This document shows, in pieces, positions 6,466 through 6,726 of a stretch of DNA of 6,726 nt; the stretch's first letter is position 1; each line of letters starts with the position of its first letter. This DNA comes from Actinomycetes bacterium. Lineage in GTDB: Bacteria; Actinomycetota; Aquicultoria; CAJVYJ01. Position numbers and translations under genes: made by a program. Location of the stretch: assembly GCA_030597945.1 (NCBI GenBank), contig JAUVQW010000062.1:1-6726 (forward strand), given 5' to 3'. The notes beneath the pieces were generated by a model. That model was not told the origin of the DNA. It ran no database searches and saw nothing but the letters and a program-made list of their open reading frames with translations.

Positions 6466-6726
6466 ATGGATTCTTTAATAATTAAAGATATCATTCCCCA
6501 TAGAGAACCATTTCTCTTTGTTGATGAAGTGCTGTCACTTGAGGAAGGTAAAAAGGCGACAGCTATAAAACATGTTAGGGCCGATGAATGGTATTTTAAA
6601 GGTCATTTTCCTGATTACCCGATCATGCCCGGTGTTTTGATAGTGGAAGCAATGGCACAAGTGGGAGCGATCGCCCTTCTAAGTCTTGAAAAAAATAAAG
6701 GAAAGATCGCTTTGTTTGCCGGAATC
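6466..6726 (+). CDS. fabZ: (3R)-hydroxyacyl-ACP dehydratase FabZ, 3'-partial
   Basis: FabZ dehydrates (3R)-hydroxyacyl-ACP to trans-2-enoyl-ACP in each round of type II fatty-acid elongation (EC 4.2.1.59), as a cytoplasmic hot-dog-fold enzyme. The 87 codons present, of about 140-150 usual, contain the N-terminal IIPHREPFLFVDEV (9-22) and the active-site helix region GHFPDYPIMPGVLIVEAMAQ (46-65), with catalytic H47 and E61 at the family's 14-residue spacing. The second half of the hot-dog fold lies beyond the right edge. ATG at 6466 has AAGG at 6456-6459 with a 6-nt spacer and gives the usual start just ahead of the IPHR motif. The intact GHFP...PGV/E pattern favours FabZ over FabA. Following genes are not visible, so a link to lpx genes cannot be judged. 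Confidence 0.94.
   Translation, partial: MDSLIIKDIIPHREPFLFVDEVLSLEEGKKATAIKHVRADEWYFKGHFPDYPIMPGVLIVEAMAQVGAIALLSLEKNKGKIALFAGI

Noticed and set aside
1..6726. A novel system, mobile element, CRISPR array, tRNA/rRNA or phage region
   Set aside because: All substantial coding space is taken by seven well-known housekeeping genes in conserved order. I found no direct-repeat arrays, insertion-sequence ends, cloverleaf sequence or composition break.

Overview
The window is an ordinary housekeeping block, read entirely on the plus strand: the 3' half of an F1Fo ATP synthase operon (atpH-atpA-atpG-atpD-atpC), then murA, then the start of fabZ. The atpH reading frame is open through the left edge and the fabZ frame runs off the right edge. 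The five genes between them are complete, with no frameshifts and with the expected catalytic residues.

Organism: a bacterium of moderate-to-low GC, low 40s percent by eye. The order delta-alpha-gamma-beta-epsilon is the general bacterial one. murA downstream of atpC, on the same strand, is an arrangement known from Gram-positive lineages (Bacillus and relatives, many Actinobacteriota), and the FabZ sequence also looks Gram-positive-like to me. I therefore infer a Gram-positive-type lineage, but cannot name a phylum with confidence.

Layout: 1-497 is atpH without its N-terminal codons. atpA (498-2012) starts with GTG directly after the atpH stop. atpG (2048-2920) follows after 35 nt. A 65-nt gap with a perfect AGGAGG leads into atpD (2986-4407). 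atpC (4424-4846) follows after 16 nt. The 198-nt gap 4847-5044 holds a consensus TATAAT and one clear plus one weak stem-loop, so murA (5045-6364) probably has its own promoter and a structured leader. The AT-rich 101-nt gap 6365-6465 holds a possible extended -10 promoter for fabZ (6466 to the right edge). No gene-free stretch exceeds 300 nt.

How the genes work together: alpha3-beta3-gamma-delta-epsilon form the F1 part of ATP synthase. Alpha/beta make ATP, gamma/epsilon are the rotor stalk, and delta ties F1 to the peripheral stalk. MurA commits UDP-GlcNAc to peptidoglycan synthesis and FabZ dehydrates intermediates of fatty-acid elongation, so the downstream part concerns envelope building. 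I see no mobile element, CRISPR array, RNA gene or novel defence or metabolic system. The items worth a second look are small: mini-ORFs that overlap gene starts, the murA leader hairpin, and an epsilon subunit that appears to lack the ATP-sensing residues.
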